A stretch of DNA of 17,561 nt from Thiomicrorhabdus sp. Its GTDB lineage: Bacteria; Pseudomonadota; Gammaproteobacteria; Thiomicrospirales; Thiomicrospiraceae. Shown piece by piece: positions 7,038 to 16,711 of the stretch. The stretch is taken from assembly GCA_021648185.1 (NCBI GenBank), contig JAKITH010000010.1, positions 1 to 17,561 on the forward strand, given 5' to 3'. The notes beneath the pieces are model-generated. The model made no database searches. It had not been told where the DNA came from and was given only the letters and a program-made list of their open reading frames with translations. The position numbers were made by a program, and so were the translations under genes. Position 1 is the first letter of the stretch; each line of letters starts with the position of its first letter.

Positions 7038-7808
7038 ATGCTTAAAGAGTTTTGGCAATATGTCTCTACCGTACCAGAAAACCCCCTTGCTAAGAAAATG
7101 GGGTTTTTAAGCGAAGCCATTTCCATGGAGGCTCGAGCAAAGCGCTGCCATCAAAGTTGGGGCGTACATTATCAAAATTGCCAAAAAGCCATTTTAAAGG
7201 CGTCACAACGTGCGGTTCAAAAACGTACGGTATTGGTGCTGGGAGCAGGTTCTCTTCATGATGTGCCACTGGGAATTTTATCGACTCAGTTTGATCGGGT
7301 TGTATTGGTGGATTTGGTGTTTTTAAATTCTGCGCGAGACGTTGCACAACAGTTTGCAAATGTGGAGTTGGTTGAGCATGATATTACAGAGTCCTTAGCA
7401 CGTATTCAAATTGGCTTTTCAATGGTCGATACGCCCATGAGATGGTTGGATGACCCTTCGATTGATTTAGTCATTTCATTAAACTTGATTACGCAACTGC
7501 CGTTAATTCCGGTGCGTTGGTTAATGGAACATTTTGAAGTCTCTGAACAGGAGGGGGACATTCTTGGTAAACAGCTTATTTTGGCACATTTACTCTATTT
7601 ACAAGCGTTTAATGGTGAGGTGTGTTTAATTGCGGATCGTGAAGGTGTAGAGTTGGATGCCGAAGGAAATGCGTTAGATCATTTTGATCCTTGGTGGGAT
7701 GTGGAGTCGCCTCAAGCAATAGAATCTTGGCAGTGGGAGCTGATGCCCTTGGGTGAAGTGGATCGTAAAATCAGTCAGACAAATCGAGTGGGGGTCTCTT
7801 TTTTGTAA
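7038..7808 (+). CDS. Methyltransferase-like Rossmann-fold protein of unknown function
   Basis: 256 residues. After a helical N-terminal part (about 1-65), the segment RTVLVLGAGSLHDVPL looks like motif I of a class I SAM-dependent methyltransferase. RVVLVDLVF (acidic residue after strand 2), VELVEHDIT and DLVISLNLITQLP fit the next strands. The order suits a SAM-binding fold, but I see no substrate-defining motif and cannot assign a reaction. The C-terminus is rich in Trp and acidic residues (DHFDPWWDVESPQAIESWQWE). AAGGAAGG ends 7 bases before the ATG, and the gene starts 14 bases after ntrC, so it is the likely last gene of the dtxR-ntrB-ntrC transcript. An upstream ATG at 7031 is out of frame. 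Confidence 0.62.
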   Translation: MLKEFWQYVSTVPENPLAKKMGFLSEAISMEARAKRCHQSWGVHYQNCQKAILKASQRAVQKRTVLVLGAGSLHDVPLGILSTQFDRVVLVDLVFLNSARDVAQQFANVELVEHDITESLARIQIGFSMVDTPMRWLDDPSIDLVISLNLITQLPLIPVRWLMEHFEVSEQEGDILGKQLILAHLLYLQAFNGEVCLIADREGVELDAEGNALDHFDPWWDVESPQAIESWQWELMPLGEVDRKISQTNRVGVSFL

Positions 7809-7818
7809 GCGAGTTTTT

Positions 7819-7846
7819 TAACGGTTCAGACATTTCTGAACCGTTA
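7819..7846. terminator. Stem-loop between convergent methyltransferase-like and P-II genes
   Basis: TAACGGTTCAGA (7819-7830) and TCTGAACCGTTA (7835-7846) form a perfect 12-bp stem with a 4-base loop. It lies between two convergent stop codons, where a bidirectional terminator is expected. Neither direction has a good T-tract after the stem: the six-T run precedes it on the plus strand. Function as a terminator is therefore likely but not textbook. Confidence 0.55.
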
Positions 7847-7857
7847 TCTTGACCGCT

Positions 7858-9151
<1,294 letters not shown>

Positions 9152-9257
9152 TTTTAAGGGATACCTAACGCCTTGAAGGCATTATTAATTGATTATAATT
9201 GGACGATTTTAATGTATAATTCGCGCAATTAATAGATATTCTGTAAGGAAAAAAATA
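9152..9257. promoter_or_regulatory. Divergent psd/argG promoter region
   Basis: This 106-base AT-rich spacer separates two outward-facing genes. A perfect TATAAT lies at 9215-9220 on the plus strand, 38 bases before the argG ATG. A second TATAAT lies at 9192-9197 on the minus strand, facing psd. Neither has a good -35 at standard spacing. For argG, AAGGAA (9245-9250) is the ribosome site, 7 bases before the ATG. No ARG-box-like palindrome stands out by eye. Confidence 0.45.
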
Positions 9258-10466
9258 ATGCCCGAAATTAAAAAAGTCGTTTTAGCCTACTCAGGCGGTT
9301 TGGATACGTCCATTATTGTAAAGTGGTTGCAAGATGAATATCAGTGCGAAGTGGTGACCTTTACCGCTGATATTGGTCAAGGTGAAGAAGTAGAGCCGGC
9401 ACGTAAAAAAGCCGAAGCGATGGGCGTTAAAGATATTTATATTGAAGATTTACGCGAAGAGTTTGCGCGTGATTTTGTTTTTCCAATGATGCGCGCCAAT
9501 GCCATTTATGAAGGCGAGTACCTATTAGGCACCTCAATTGCACGTCCACTCATCTCAAAACGATTGGTCGAAATTGCACAAGAGACGGGGGCTGATGCCA
9601 TCTCTCATGGTGCAACCGGCAAAGGAAACGATCAAGTACGTTTTGAATTAAACGCCTATGCATTAATGCCCAATGTGCATGTGATTGCGCCTTGGCGTGA
9701 GTGGGATTTACTTTCTCGTGAAAAATTGATGGCGTATGCCGAAAAGCATGGCATTCAAGTAGAGAAGAAAAAAGGCCAAAAATCACCTTACTCAATGGAT
9801 GCTAACCTATTACACATCTCTTATGAAGGTGGCGTAATTGAAGACCCTGCCAATGAGCCAGAAGAAAATATGTGGTTATGGACGGTCTCACCTGAAAATG
9901 CACCGGATGAAGCAACCTATATTGATATCACTTATAAAGAAGGCGATATCGTTGCCATTAACGGAGAAGATATGTCTCCTGCGACCGTAATGGAGTACCT
10001 AAATAAAGTAGGGGGCGCCAACGGAATTGGTCGTGATGATATTGTTGAAAACCGTTTTGTGGGCATGAAAGCGCGTGGTTGTTATGAAACCCCTGCGGGA
10101 ACCATCATGTTAAAAGCACATCGTGCCATGGAGTCGTTAACCTTAGACCGTAATGCGGCGCATCTTAAAGATGAGTTAATGCCTAAGTACGCAGAGATGA
10201 TTTATAACGGGTTTTGGTTTGCCCCAGAACGTGAAATGTTACAGGCGTTAATTGATCACTCTCAAGCCTATGTTACGGGTGATGTTCGCCTTAAATTGTA
10301 CAAAGGCAATGTGGTTGTGGTTGCTCGTACGTCAGAATACAGTTTGTTTGATGAAGCGATTGCTACCTTTGAAGAAGACGGTGGCGCGTACGATCATAAA
10401 GACGCAGAAGGGTTTATTAAACTGAATGCTCTTCGTTTAAAAACTGCGGCTAAAAGACGCAAGTAA
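9258..10466 (+). CDS. argG: Argininosuccinate synthase
   Basis: 402 residues, the size of the common short ArgG type rather than the longer E. coli type (about 447). The PP-loop near the N-terminus reads [16 protein letters not shown], and typical ArgG blocks follow: [43 protein letters not shown] and [17 protein letters not shown]. From family knowledge, it joins citrulline and aspartate with ATP to make argininosuccinate, the penultimate step of arginine synthesis. The gene appears monocistronic, with its own promoter region and a strong terminator. Confidence 0.97.
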   Translation: MPEIKKVVLAYSGGLDTSIIVKWLQDEYQCEVVTFTADIGQGEEVEPARKKAEAMGVKDIYIEDLREEFARDFVFPMMRANAIYEGEYLLGTSIARPLISKRLVEIAQETGADAISHGATGKGNDQVRFELNAYALMPNVHVIAPWREWDLLSREKLMAYAEKHGIQVEKKKGQKSPYSMDANLLHISYEGGVIEDPANEPEENMWLWTVSPENAPDEATYIDITYKEGDIVAINGEDMSPATVMEYLNKVGGANGIGRDDIVENRFVGMKARGCYETPAGTIMLKAHRAMESLTLDRNAAHLKDELMPKYAEMIYNGFWFAPEREMLQALIDHSQAYVTGDVRLKLYKGNVVVVARTSEYSLFDEAIATFEEDGGAYDHKDAEGFIKLNALRLKTAAKRRK

Positions 10467-10495
10467 AACAACTATTTATGGTTGTTTGTTAAAGT

Positions 10496-10525
10496 AAAAA
10501 CAGCGTTGATTTCAACGCTGTTTTT
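10496..10525 (+). terminator. Rho-independent terminator of argG
   Basis: AAAAACAGCGTT (10496-10507) pairs with AACGCTGTTTTT (10514-10525) around a short loop, and the stem runs straight into five T plus GTTTG. It starts 30 bases after the argG stop. A weaker AACAAC/GTTGTT hairpin at 10467-10486 precedes it. Confidence 0.88.
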
Positions 10526-10556
10526 GTTTGTAATAAAGGTTTATAACCAAGAAGTA

Positions 10557-10567
10557 GGGAGGGGGGG
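10557..10567 (+). promoter_or_regulatory. G-rich ribosome binding site of pgpA
   Basis: GGGAGGGGGGG ends 8 bases before the pgpA ATG and contains the GGAGG core followed by a seven-G run (10561-10567). Length changes in this run would alter the Shine-Dalgarno spacing without touching the reading frame. Confidence 0.6.
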
Positions 10568-10575
10568 TAAAAAAT

Positions 10576-11067
10576 ATGAAGACAACTAAAAATCCTCAGT
10601 TTAGTGACTTACTGAAAAGCCCTTTTTTAATGTTAGGCTTTGGCTTTGGTTCAGGCTTGGCCAAAAAAGCGCCTGGTACGGTTGGAACCCTACTTGGATT
10701 GGTGCTATTCATTCCCATTCTTTTGTGGAGTGAATCCGTTGCTTGGTTGGTTTTATTGGCAGGGACATTATTTGGCAGTCTTATCTGTGGCAGGGCTTCA
10801 GAACAATTAGGTGTACACGACCATGGTGGGATTGTCTGGGATGAATTTGTTGGCATCTGGATGGTGTTATTGCTGCTGCCTGAACAGAATGTTCTTTTTT
10901 GGGTGTTTGCATTCATTACCTTTCGTCTATTTGATATTTGGAAACCATGGCCAATTCGTTGGATTGACCAAAAAGTACACGGTGGGTTTGGCATTATGCT
11001 GGACGATGTGTTGGCGGCCGTATACGCCATAGGGGTGATTTGGTTGTATCATTTTTGGGTGCTCTAA
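10576..11067 (+). CDS. pgpA: Phosphatidylglycerophosphatase A
   Basis: 163 residues, typical for PgpA. Family motifs appear in order: GSGLAKKAPGTVGT (about 26-39), DHGGIVWDEFVGIW (about 82-95), FRLFDIWKPWPI and GGFGIMLDDVLAAVYA near the end. Hydrophobic helices lie between them, as expected of an inner-membrane enzyme. From family knowledge, it dephosphorylates phosphatidylglycerol phosphate to phosphatidylglycerol and needs Mg2+, bound by the acidic motifs. It follows the argG terminator and likely starts a small operon with djlA, 48 bases downstream of its stop. Confidence 0.95.
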   Translation: MKTTKNPQFSDLLKSPFLMLGFGFGSGLAKKAPGTVGTLLGLVLFIPILLWSESVAWLVLLAGTLFGSLICGRASEQLGVHDHGGIVWDEFVGIWMVLLLLPEQNVLFWVFAFITFRLFDIWKPWPIRWIDQKVHGGFGIMLDDVLAAVYAIGVIWLYHFWVL

Positions 11068-11115
11068 AATTTTCTCCCCCCCCTTAATATTTATAAAGCA
11101 GGAGCTGTGAGTTGT

Positions 11116-11946
11116 ATGGGTCGTATTGTTAAATTTATTGTCGTTACCTTATTAGCCTTATTGGTATTGGTGTTTGGCGTGTTTAAACTGGCGTTTAAAT
11201 TGATTAGAAGTGTGGTCGATTTAGGACGTAACGCCTATGGATCGGTTAAAAACAGCGATGGTTTTGCGGATGCGTATAAAAACTTTTCCAGTAATGAATA
11301 TTCTAAAAGTCGGCTATCGATTCCAGAAGAGGTCATTGCCTTAATGGCCAAAGTGGCCAAAAGTGATGGGCAAGTGAGCAAGATTGAGGTGGAGTTTATG
11401 AGCGACACCATTAAATCGATGCTGGCAGGGATGAAGCAAGCACGCGTGCCTACTATATTAATTGAAAGCACCAAGAAAAAACTGTTCTCATTGGCCAACA
11501 AAGCCAAAGGCGATCAGCAGTCGATTCAGTACTATAGTCAGTCTTTGAGTAAAGCCAATGAGCAAGTGCGTGCGGGGGTCTTTTTTCAACTGATTACCTT
11601 TGCCTCGTTAGATGGCCTATCGGATAATACACGAGCGGTCATTGTTGAAATTGGTGAGACACTCAAGTTCAGTGAAGAACAGATTAAGAATATGATCGCT
11701 CAAGTGATGGGAGGAGGACAAGCGGGGGGGTATCCTTTGGATAAAGACCCCTATCAAGAGCTGGGTTGTTCCGAAGAGGATGAATTTATCGTGATTAAAA
11801 AATCTTATCGAAAACTCGTCAAACTGCATCATCCCGATTACATGCAAGGTCAAGGAATGGATGACGAAGAAATTCAAAAAGGCACCGAAAAAATGCAAGA
11901 GATTAATGCCGCTTTTGAAGAGATTAAGCGCAGACGAGACGTTTAA
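11116..11946 (+). CDS. djlA: DjlA-like membrane-anchored J-domain co-chaperone with TerB domain
   Basis: 276 residues from the ATG at 11116. An N-terminal membrane helix (about 4-28) is followed by a TerB/DjlA-type helical domain (about 65-200, PEEVIALMAKVAKSDGQVSKIEVEFM) and a Gly-rich linker. A C-terminal J domain holds the HPD motif at 239-241. The J domain resembles DjlA in having the insert YMQGQGMDDEEIQKGTEKMQEIN after HPD. From family knowledge, DjlA stimulates DnaK ATPase activity at the inner membrane. AGGAG (11100-11104) is 11 bases before this ATG, whereas the in-frame GTG at 11107 is only 2 bases away. A seven-G run at 11724-11730 encodes part of the linker. Confidence 0.85.
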   Translation: MGRIVKFIVVTLLALLVLVFGVFKLAFKLIRSVVDLGRNAYGSVKNSDGFADAYKNFSSNEYSKSRLSIPEEVIALMAKVAKSDGQVSKIEVEFMSDTIKSMLAGMKQARVPTILIESTKKKLFSLANKAKGDQQSIQYYSQSLSKANEQVRAGVFFQLITFASLDGLSDNTRAVIVEIGETLKFSEEQIKNMIAQVMGGGQAGGYPLDKDPYQELGCSEEDEFIVIKKSYRKLVKLHHPDYMQGQGMDDEEIQKGTEKMQEINAAFEEIKRRRDV

Positions 11947-11963
11947 AGAGTCGAGTAGAAAAA

Positions 11964-12278
11964 GTGAAAAAGAAAAGTGGTTTATTATTAGTGCTGGCTT
12001 GGTCAGCTGGCGTAATTGGGTTTATATTAGGTCTTTTATTTGACCCTCTATGGTTTGCCCGATTTGGCAGTTTGGTGGTGTTGTTTGCGGTGATGGGCGA
12101 ATACAGTTTATTGCACGGTGAATTACACCGATTATACGACCGGTTAGAGAAGGTCGATGCTGACATGGATATGCCGGATTTAACCCCCTCAAAATGGCAC
12201 CTTAAAAAAGTATGGATGTCGCATATCACCTTAGTACTTGGTACCTTGATTTGGGGGTTTGGTGACTTGCTTCTTTAA
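11964..12278 (+). CDS. Small membrane protein of unknown function
   Basis: 104 residues starting with GTG (MKKKSGLLLVLAWSAGV). Hydrophobic segments at about 6-25, 29-48 and 88-104 suggest two or three membrane helices, with a charged stretch between (LHGELHRLYDRLEKVDADMDMPDLTPSKWHLKK). I do not recognise the family. It begins 17 bases after djlA on the same strand and is probably co-transcribed with it. There is no nearby ATG and the ribosome site is weak, so the exact start is uncertain. Confidence 0.6.
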   Translation: MKKKSGLLLVLAWSAGVIGFILGLLFDPLWFARFGSLVVLFAVMGEYSLLHGELHRLYDRLEKVDADMDMPDLTPSKWHLKKVWMSHITLVLGTLIWGFGDLLL

Positions 12279-12369
12279 ACAATCCGCCACTTTTCTGCGC
12301 TCACGAAAGACATGTGAGTGTGTTAGAATACCGCCAAATTAAAAAATCTTATTTAGGAGAAAATTCATT

Positions 12370-14943
12370 ATGTTAGATGCTTACCGTAGTCATGTTGCCG
12401 AACGTTTAGCCGAGGGCTTACCGCCGTTACCTTTAAATGCAGAGCAGACTGGGCAACTGGTTGAACTGATTAAAAACCCACCTGCGGGCGAAGAAGATTT
12501 TTTGGTAGACCTGTTAACGAATCGTGTGCCTCCAGGTGTGGACGAAGCATCTTATGTTAAAGCGGCTTTTTTAGCGGATGTGGCTAAAGGTACGGTTGTT
12601 TCGGATTTAATTTCTACGGTAGAAGCCACTTTTTTATTAGGGACGATGCTCGGTGGTTATAACGTACAACCTTTAATTGATTTGTTAGACAGCCACGACG
12701 CTAAGGTAGCAGAAGAAGCGGTTACTGCACTGTCTAAAACATTATTGGTTTACGATGCGTATCATGATGTGGTTGAAAAATCGAAAACCAATGACTATGC
12801 GATGCAAGTAATGAAATCATGGGCAGAAGCCGAGTGGTTTACCGCTAAGCCTAAGATGCCTGAAGAAATTACGGTCACCGTTTTTAAAGTGGAAGGTGAA
12901 ACCAATACGGATGATCTTTCGCCAGCAACGGCTGCTTGGTCACGTCCTGATATTCCATTACATTCGAAAGAGATGTTGAAAACACGCATTGAAAATGTCT
13001 CTGAGGTAATGGATGAGTTAAAAGCCAAAGGTCATATGGTCGCTTATGTGGGGGATGTAGTGGGAACAGGCTCTTCTCGTAAGTCGGCCATGAACTCGGT
13101 GATGTGGTTTTTTGGTCACGACATTCCTTATGTCCCTAATAAACGCCAAGGTGGCGTGGTATTAGGCAGTAAAATTGCGCCTATTTTCTTTAATACCGCC
13201 GAAGATTCTGGCTCGTTACCCATTGAATGTGATGTGGAAGCGATGAATATGGGGGATGTGATTACCATTTACCCATACGCAGGAAAAGTGACCAATGAGG
13301 CGGGTGAGACCATCTCTACCTTTGAAATAGCGCCCGATACCATGCCCGATGAAGTGCGTGCAGGCGGTCGAGTCCCGTTGATTATTGGACGTGGATTAAC
13401 CGATAAAGCACGTGCCGATTTAGGTTTGGCTCCATCTGAAATTTTTATTCGTCCTCAAGATAAATCTCAATCGGATCACGGTTATACGCTGGCACAAAAA
13501 ATAGTGGGTAAAGCGTGCCGTATTGAAGGGGTTCGTCCGGGCATGTACTGTGAACCGCATATGACTACGGTCGGTTCTCAAGATACCACGGGCGCGATGA
13601 CGCGTGATGAGATGAAAGAGCTGGCGTGTTTAGGGTTTTCAGCCGATTTAGTGATGCAATCTTTCTGCCATACCTCCGCCTATCCAAAACCTGTGGACAT
13701 TACATTACAACACTCATTACCCGACTTTATGACCAGTCGAGGTGGCGTGGCACTGCATCCAGGGGATGGCGTGATTCACTCTTGGTTAAACCGTCTATTA
13801 TTGCCTGATACCGTTGGAACGGGTGGCGATTCTCACACCCGCTTTCCAATGGGAATTTCGTTTCCTGCGGGTTCAGGTTTGGTTGCGTTTGGTGCAACGC
13901 TGGGTGTCATGCCTCTTAATATGCCAGAGTCTGTTTTGGTTCGTTTTAAAGGGAAGATGCAACCGGGCATTACCTTACGTGATTTGGTGAACGCCATTCC
14001 ATATAAAGCGATTCAAGATGGCTTGATGACGGTTGAGAAAAAAGGCAAAAAGAATGTCTTTAATGGCCGCGTATTAGAAATTGAAGGGCTTGAGCACCTT
14101 AAGGTTGAGCAAGCGTTTGAACTCTCCGATGCCTCAGCCGAGCGTTCCGCCAATGGTTGTGTGGTTAAATTATCGGAAGGGCCTATTATTGAGTATTTAA
14201 AGTCCAACGTAACCTTAATTGACTGGATGGTTGATAACGGCTATGCCGATGCGCGTACTTTATTACGTCGTCGTGATGAAATGTTGGCTTGGATCGCCAA
14301 TCCTGTGTTATTAACCGCAGATTCGGACGCGCAGTATGCTGAAGTCATTGAGATTGATTTAAACGAAATTAAAGAACCGATTGTTGCCTGTCCAAACGAT
14401 CCTGATGATGTGAAGTTATTATCCGATGTTGCGGGTACGCCAATTGATGAAGTCTTTATTGGATCGTGTATGACCAATATCGGTCACTTTCGTGCAGCGG
14501 GTAAAGTGCTTGAAAATATGGGAACCGTGCCGACCCGTCTTTGGATTGCACCGCCCACCAAAATGGATGAGCGTCAATTGATTGAAGAGGGCTATTACAG
14601 TATTTACGGAAGAGTTGGCGCGCGTACCGAAAGCCCAGGTTGTTCGTTATGCATGGGTAACCAAGCGCGTGTGGCCGCTCAATCAACGGTCTTTTCAACA
14701 TCGACTCGAAACTTTCCCAATCGTTTAGGTGATGGCGCGAATGTTTACTTAGGTTCAGCCGAGTTAGCCGCCGTTTGTGCCTCACTGGGTAAATTGCCAA
14801 CCAAAGAGGAGTACCTTAAAGAGGTGGCCATGCTGGATACCATGGCAGACGATGTGTATCGTTATTTGCAATTTGATGAAATTGCGAGCTATGAGGTCAA
14901 GTCTCCTAAATCGTTATCAGAAATAGGGGTAGCCGTTGGTTAA
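12370..14943 (+). CDS. acnB: Bifunctional aconitate hydratase 2 / 2-methylisocitrate dehydratase (aconitase B)
   Basis: 857 residues, the usual AcnB length. An N-terminal helical repeat domain (about 1-155) is unique to B-type aconitases. The swivel domain comes next, unlike in AcnA, and includes [14 protein letters not shown]. The catalytic domains follow with [18 protein letters not shown] and the 4Fe-4S ligands Cys700 ([10 protein letters not shown]), Cys758 and Cys761 ([10 protein letters not shown]), spaced as in E. coli AcnB. From family knowledge, it interconverts citrate and isocitrate in the TCA cycle and can hydrate 2-methylaconitate; the apo form binds mRNA. AGGAGA (12355-12360) is 9 bases before the ATG. 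The 91-base upstream gap holds a CTCAC/GTGAG dyad and a TAGAAT at 12324-12329, but no clear -35. Confidence 0.97.
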   Translation: MLDAYRSHVAERLAEGLPPLPLNAEQTGQLVELIKNPPAGEEDFLVDLLTNRVPPGVDEASYVKAAFLADVAKGTVVSDLISTVEATFLLGTMLGGYNVQPLIDLLDSHDAKVAEEAVTALSKTLLVYDAYHDVVEKSKTNDYAMQVMKSWAEAEWFTAKPKMPEEITVTVFKVEGETNTDDLSPATAAWSRPDIPLHSKEMLKTRIENVSEVMDELKAKGHMVAYVGDVVGTGSSRKSAMNSVMWFFGHDIPYVPNKRQGGVVLGSKIAPIFFNTAEDSGSLPIECDVEAMNMGDVITIYPYAGKVTNEAGETISTFEIAPDTMPDEVRAGGRVPLIIGRGLTDKARADLGLAPSEIFIRPQDKSQSDHGYTLAQKIVGKACRIEGVRPGMYCEPHMTTVGSQDTTGAMTRDEMKELACLGFSADLVMQSFCHTSAYPKPVDITLQHSLPDFMTSRGGVALHPGDGVIHSWLNRLLLPDTVGTGGDSHTRFPMGISFPAGSGLVAFGATLGVMPLNMPESVLVRFKGKMQPGITLRDLVNAIPYKAIQDGLMTVEKKGKKNVFNGRVLEIEGLEHLKVEQAFELSDASAERSANGCVVKLSEGPIIEYLKSNVTLIDWMVDNGYADARTLLRRRDEMLAWIANPVLLTADSDAQYAEVIEIDLNEIKEPIVACPNDPDDVKLLSDVAGTPIDEVFIGSCMTNIGHFRAAGKVLENMGTVPTRLWIAPPTKMDERQLIEEGYYSIYGRVGARTESPGCSLCMGNQARVAAQSTVFSTSTRNFPNRLGDGANVYLGSAELAAVCASLGKLPTKEEYLKEVAMLDTMADDVYRYLQFDEIASYEVKSPKSLSEIGVAVG

Positions 14944-14968
14944 TGACTTTTTAGACTGTTAAGTTAAT

Positions 14969-15007
14969 AAAAACCGTATAACGCTTTGGGCGGTATACGG
15001 TTTTTTT
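14969..15007 (+). terminator. Rho-independent terminator of acnB
   Basis: AAAAACCGTATA (14969-14980) pairs perfectly with TATACGGTTTTT (14994-15005), with a 13-base loop. Seven T follow the GC part. It starts 25 bases after the acnB stop. The rest of the 148-base gap to the next gene shows only a TAGAAT at 15042-15047 as a possible -10, with no convincing -35. Confidence 0.85.
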
Positions 15008-15091
15008 ATTTTGAATAAGTGATTTTATGCGTAATATGGCATAGAATACAAATTGCATTTTATTTTGATAATTTTTTGATAAAGGTTGGTT

Positions 15092-16633
15092 ATGAAGCTT
15101 TTTAAATTAACGGTTATTTGTGGTTCCGTTTTATCCTTGGCGGGTTGTTTGTCAGCGCCTACAAATCCAGATACAACATATAAGCCAGCGATGTCAGCTG
15201 CTTATGTGGATTTATTGATTGAAAAGGCAAAAGCAGAAGAGCGTGCTCGTGTTATGGCAGAGCTTGCGGAACAGAATAAAGACGATAAACGTTTTTCTGA
15301 TATTAAAATTAATCAATTAGAATCTAAGATTGAGCAGTTGGATCGTTCCAAGGCTTCGGTTAAGCAAGCCGCGCCTGTTCCAGTGGTCGAGCCTGAACCT
15401 GTTGTTACAACCGCTGAAAGCACGTCTAACGATCCGTTATTAGAACAGTGGAAAAATATTTATGCTCAAGAGGAACAAGTATCGACTCCAGTAGTAGAAA
15501 AACCAAAGCAAGTTGAAGCACCTCAAGTGGTTGAAAAAGCGGAGAAACCGGTTGACGTCGCAGTGGTTGAAGAAGTTGAAATTTATACTCCCCCTCCTGT
15601 TTATAATGTAGAAACAGAGATGCCAGTTGTGAATCAAGTTTCTGCTATAAACACATTTGAAGGTAAAAACTTTGATACCGTACTTCGTCAGTGTGTGGCA
15701 GGCCAAACGATTCCCAATCCTTATTTAGGAAGCTTACCCGAAGTACTTAACTCAAATGCTCAGCCAGGTGACTCAATTAAGTTACCAACGTTGTGTAAAT
15801 GGAGTCGTAGTCCGGAAATTATTAAAGAGTTACAAATTGCACTAAGTGAGCGTGGTTTTTTAAAGCCGAGTCCTCCGCATGATTTGGAAGTTATAGATGG
15901 TATTTGGGGAGTTAACACTCTAAATTCATTAATTAATTATCAAAAATCAATAGGCTTGGCGTATGGCCAATTGAGTATTGAATCTTTAGTTGATCTAGGA
16001 GTGATTCAATATTCAGATATTGTGAACCGCAAAGGGTCTAAGAAAATGTTTAAGTCTGAAGTGGCACCTGATATGGGTACGATTGAAAGACCTAGAGTAA
16101 ATATAGCGCCTGCTCCTGTTGTAATACCAACGCCAGAAATAAAACGGGCACCAGCGATTATTCCTGAACCAACAATCGTTCCTGTTAAACCAGAAGTAAA
16201 AGCCGTGGTTGCACCAAAGCCTGCACCGCCTAAGTCTGAAGTCAAGCCAAAAGTAAAAGCGGAACCAGCGATGGATTCAGCGCCTAAATCGGTTAAATTT
16301 GAGAAAGCAGAAACAAAGAATTGTTATGTAAATCAAGTGATTCCAGGCGATTACCGAGGTAAAATTGCAGAGCTGGTTAAAAATAGCAAAGAGAGTAAAG
16401 TTGGTTATGTACACGAGTTGCCAACTTTATGTAAAAAAGATCGTTCAACTGAAATCATTACTAAGTTGCAACGGGCTCTATACGGTTTAGGTTATTTGAA
16501 AAGGGGCGCTTCTTCCATTAATGGTGTTTGGGATAAAAATACCTTAAATGCAGTACGAGCTTATCAAAAAGATAAAGGGTTGGCTTATGGCCAATTAAGC
16601 ATTGAAGTGTTGGAAACATTAAAGGTGTTATGA
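15092..16633 (+). CDS. Lipoprotein with two peptidoglycan-binding-like modules
   Basis: 513 residues from the ATG at 15092, with AAAGG 6 bases upstream; a TTG at 15086 is less likely. A lipoprotein signal ends in the lipobox LAGC with acyl Cys19 and a +2 Leu, which suggests the outer membrane. A charged, coiled-coil-like stretch (about 37-80) and a Pro/Val/Glu-rich linker follow. Two similar modules come at about 195-305 and 405-513. Each has an early Cys (C201, C411), an LPTLCK motif (C235, C447) and a PG_binding_1-like part with LQxAL, INGVW or IDGIWG, a YQK motif, and GLAYGQLSIE. The Cys spacing (34 and 36) suggests one disulfide per module. Modules are joined by a Lys/Pro/Val/Ala-rich linker. 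The likely role is anchoring at the cell wall; no catalytic domain is visible. Confidence 0.75.
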   Translation: MKLFKLTVICGSVLSLAGCLSAPTNPDTTYKPAMSAAYVDLLIEKAKAEERARVMAELAEQNKDDKRFSDIKINQLESKIEQLDRSKASVKQAAPVPVVEPEPVVTTAESTSNDPLLEQWKNIYAQEEQVSTPVVEKPKQVEAPQVVEKAEKPVDVAVVEEVEIYTPPPVYNVETEMPVVNQVSAINTFEGKNFDTVLRQCVAGQTIPNPYLGSLPEVLNSNAQPGDSIKLPTLCKWSRSPEIIKELQIALSERGFLKPSPPHDLEVIDGIWGVNTLNSLINYQKSIGLAYGQLSIESLVDLGVIQYSDIVNRKGSKKMFKSEVAPDMGTIERPRVNIAPAPVVIPTPEIKRAPAIIPEPTIVPVKPEVKAVVAPKPAPPKSEVKPKVKAEPAMDSAPKSVKFEKAETKNCYVNQVIPGDYRGKIAELVKNSKESKVGYVHELPTLCKKDRSTEIITKLQRALYGLGYLKRGASSINGVWDKNTLNAVRAYQKDKGLAYGQLSIEVLETLKVL

Positions 16634-16656
16634 CCACATATTGATTAAGCATATCC

Positions 16657-16688
16657 AAAAAAAATCCCGTATAAAACGGGATTTTTTT
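16657..16688. terminator. Bidirectional terminator shared by the convergent lipoprotein paralogs
   Basis: The stem AAAAAAATCCCGT (16658-16670) pairs with ACGGGATTTTTTT (16676-16688) around a 5-base loop, giving a T-tract in both directions. An outer repeat, TTGATTAAG (16641-16649) and CTTAATCAA (16696-16704), adds a second arm. This hairpin is the symmetry axis of the inverted duplication that includes both flanking genes. Confidence 0.85.
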
Positions 16689-16711
16689 GCGCTATCTTAA
16701 TCAAAAAAGGG

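Noticed and set aside
10596..11030. 144-codon open frame on the minus strand
   Set aside because: It is antisense to pgpA, which has all family motifs; the product is low-complexity and unrecognisable.
14456..14800. 114-codon minus-strand open frame
   Set aside because: It is antisense to the Fe-S region of acnB and explained by that gene's codon use.
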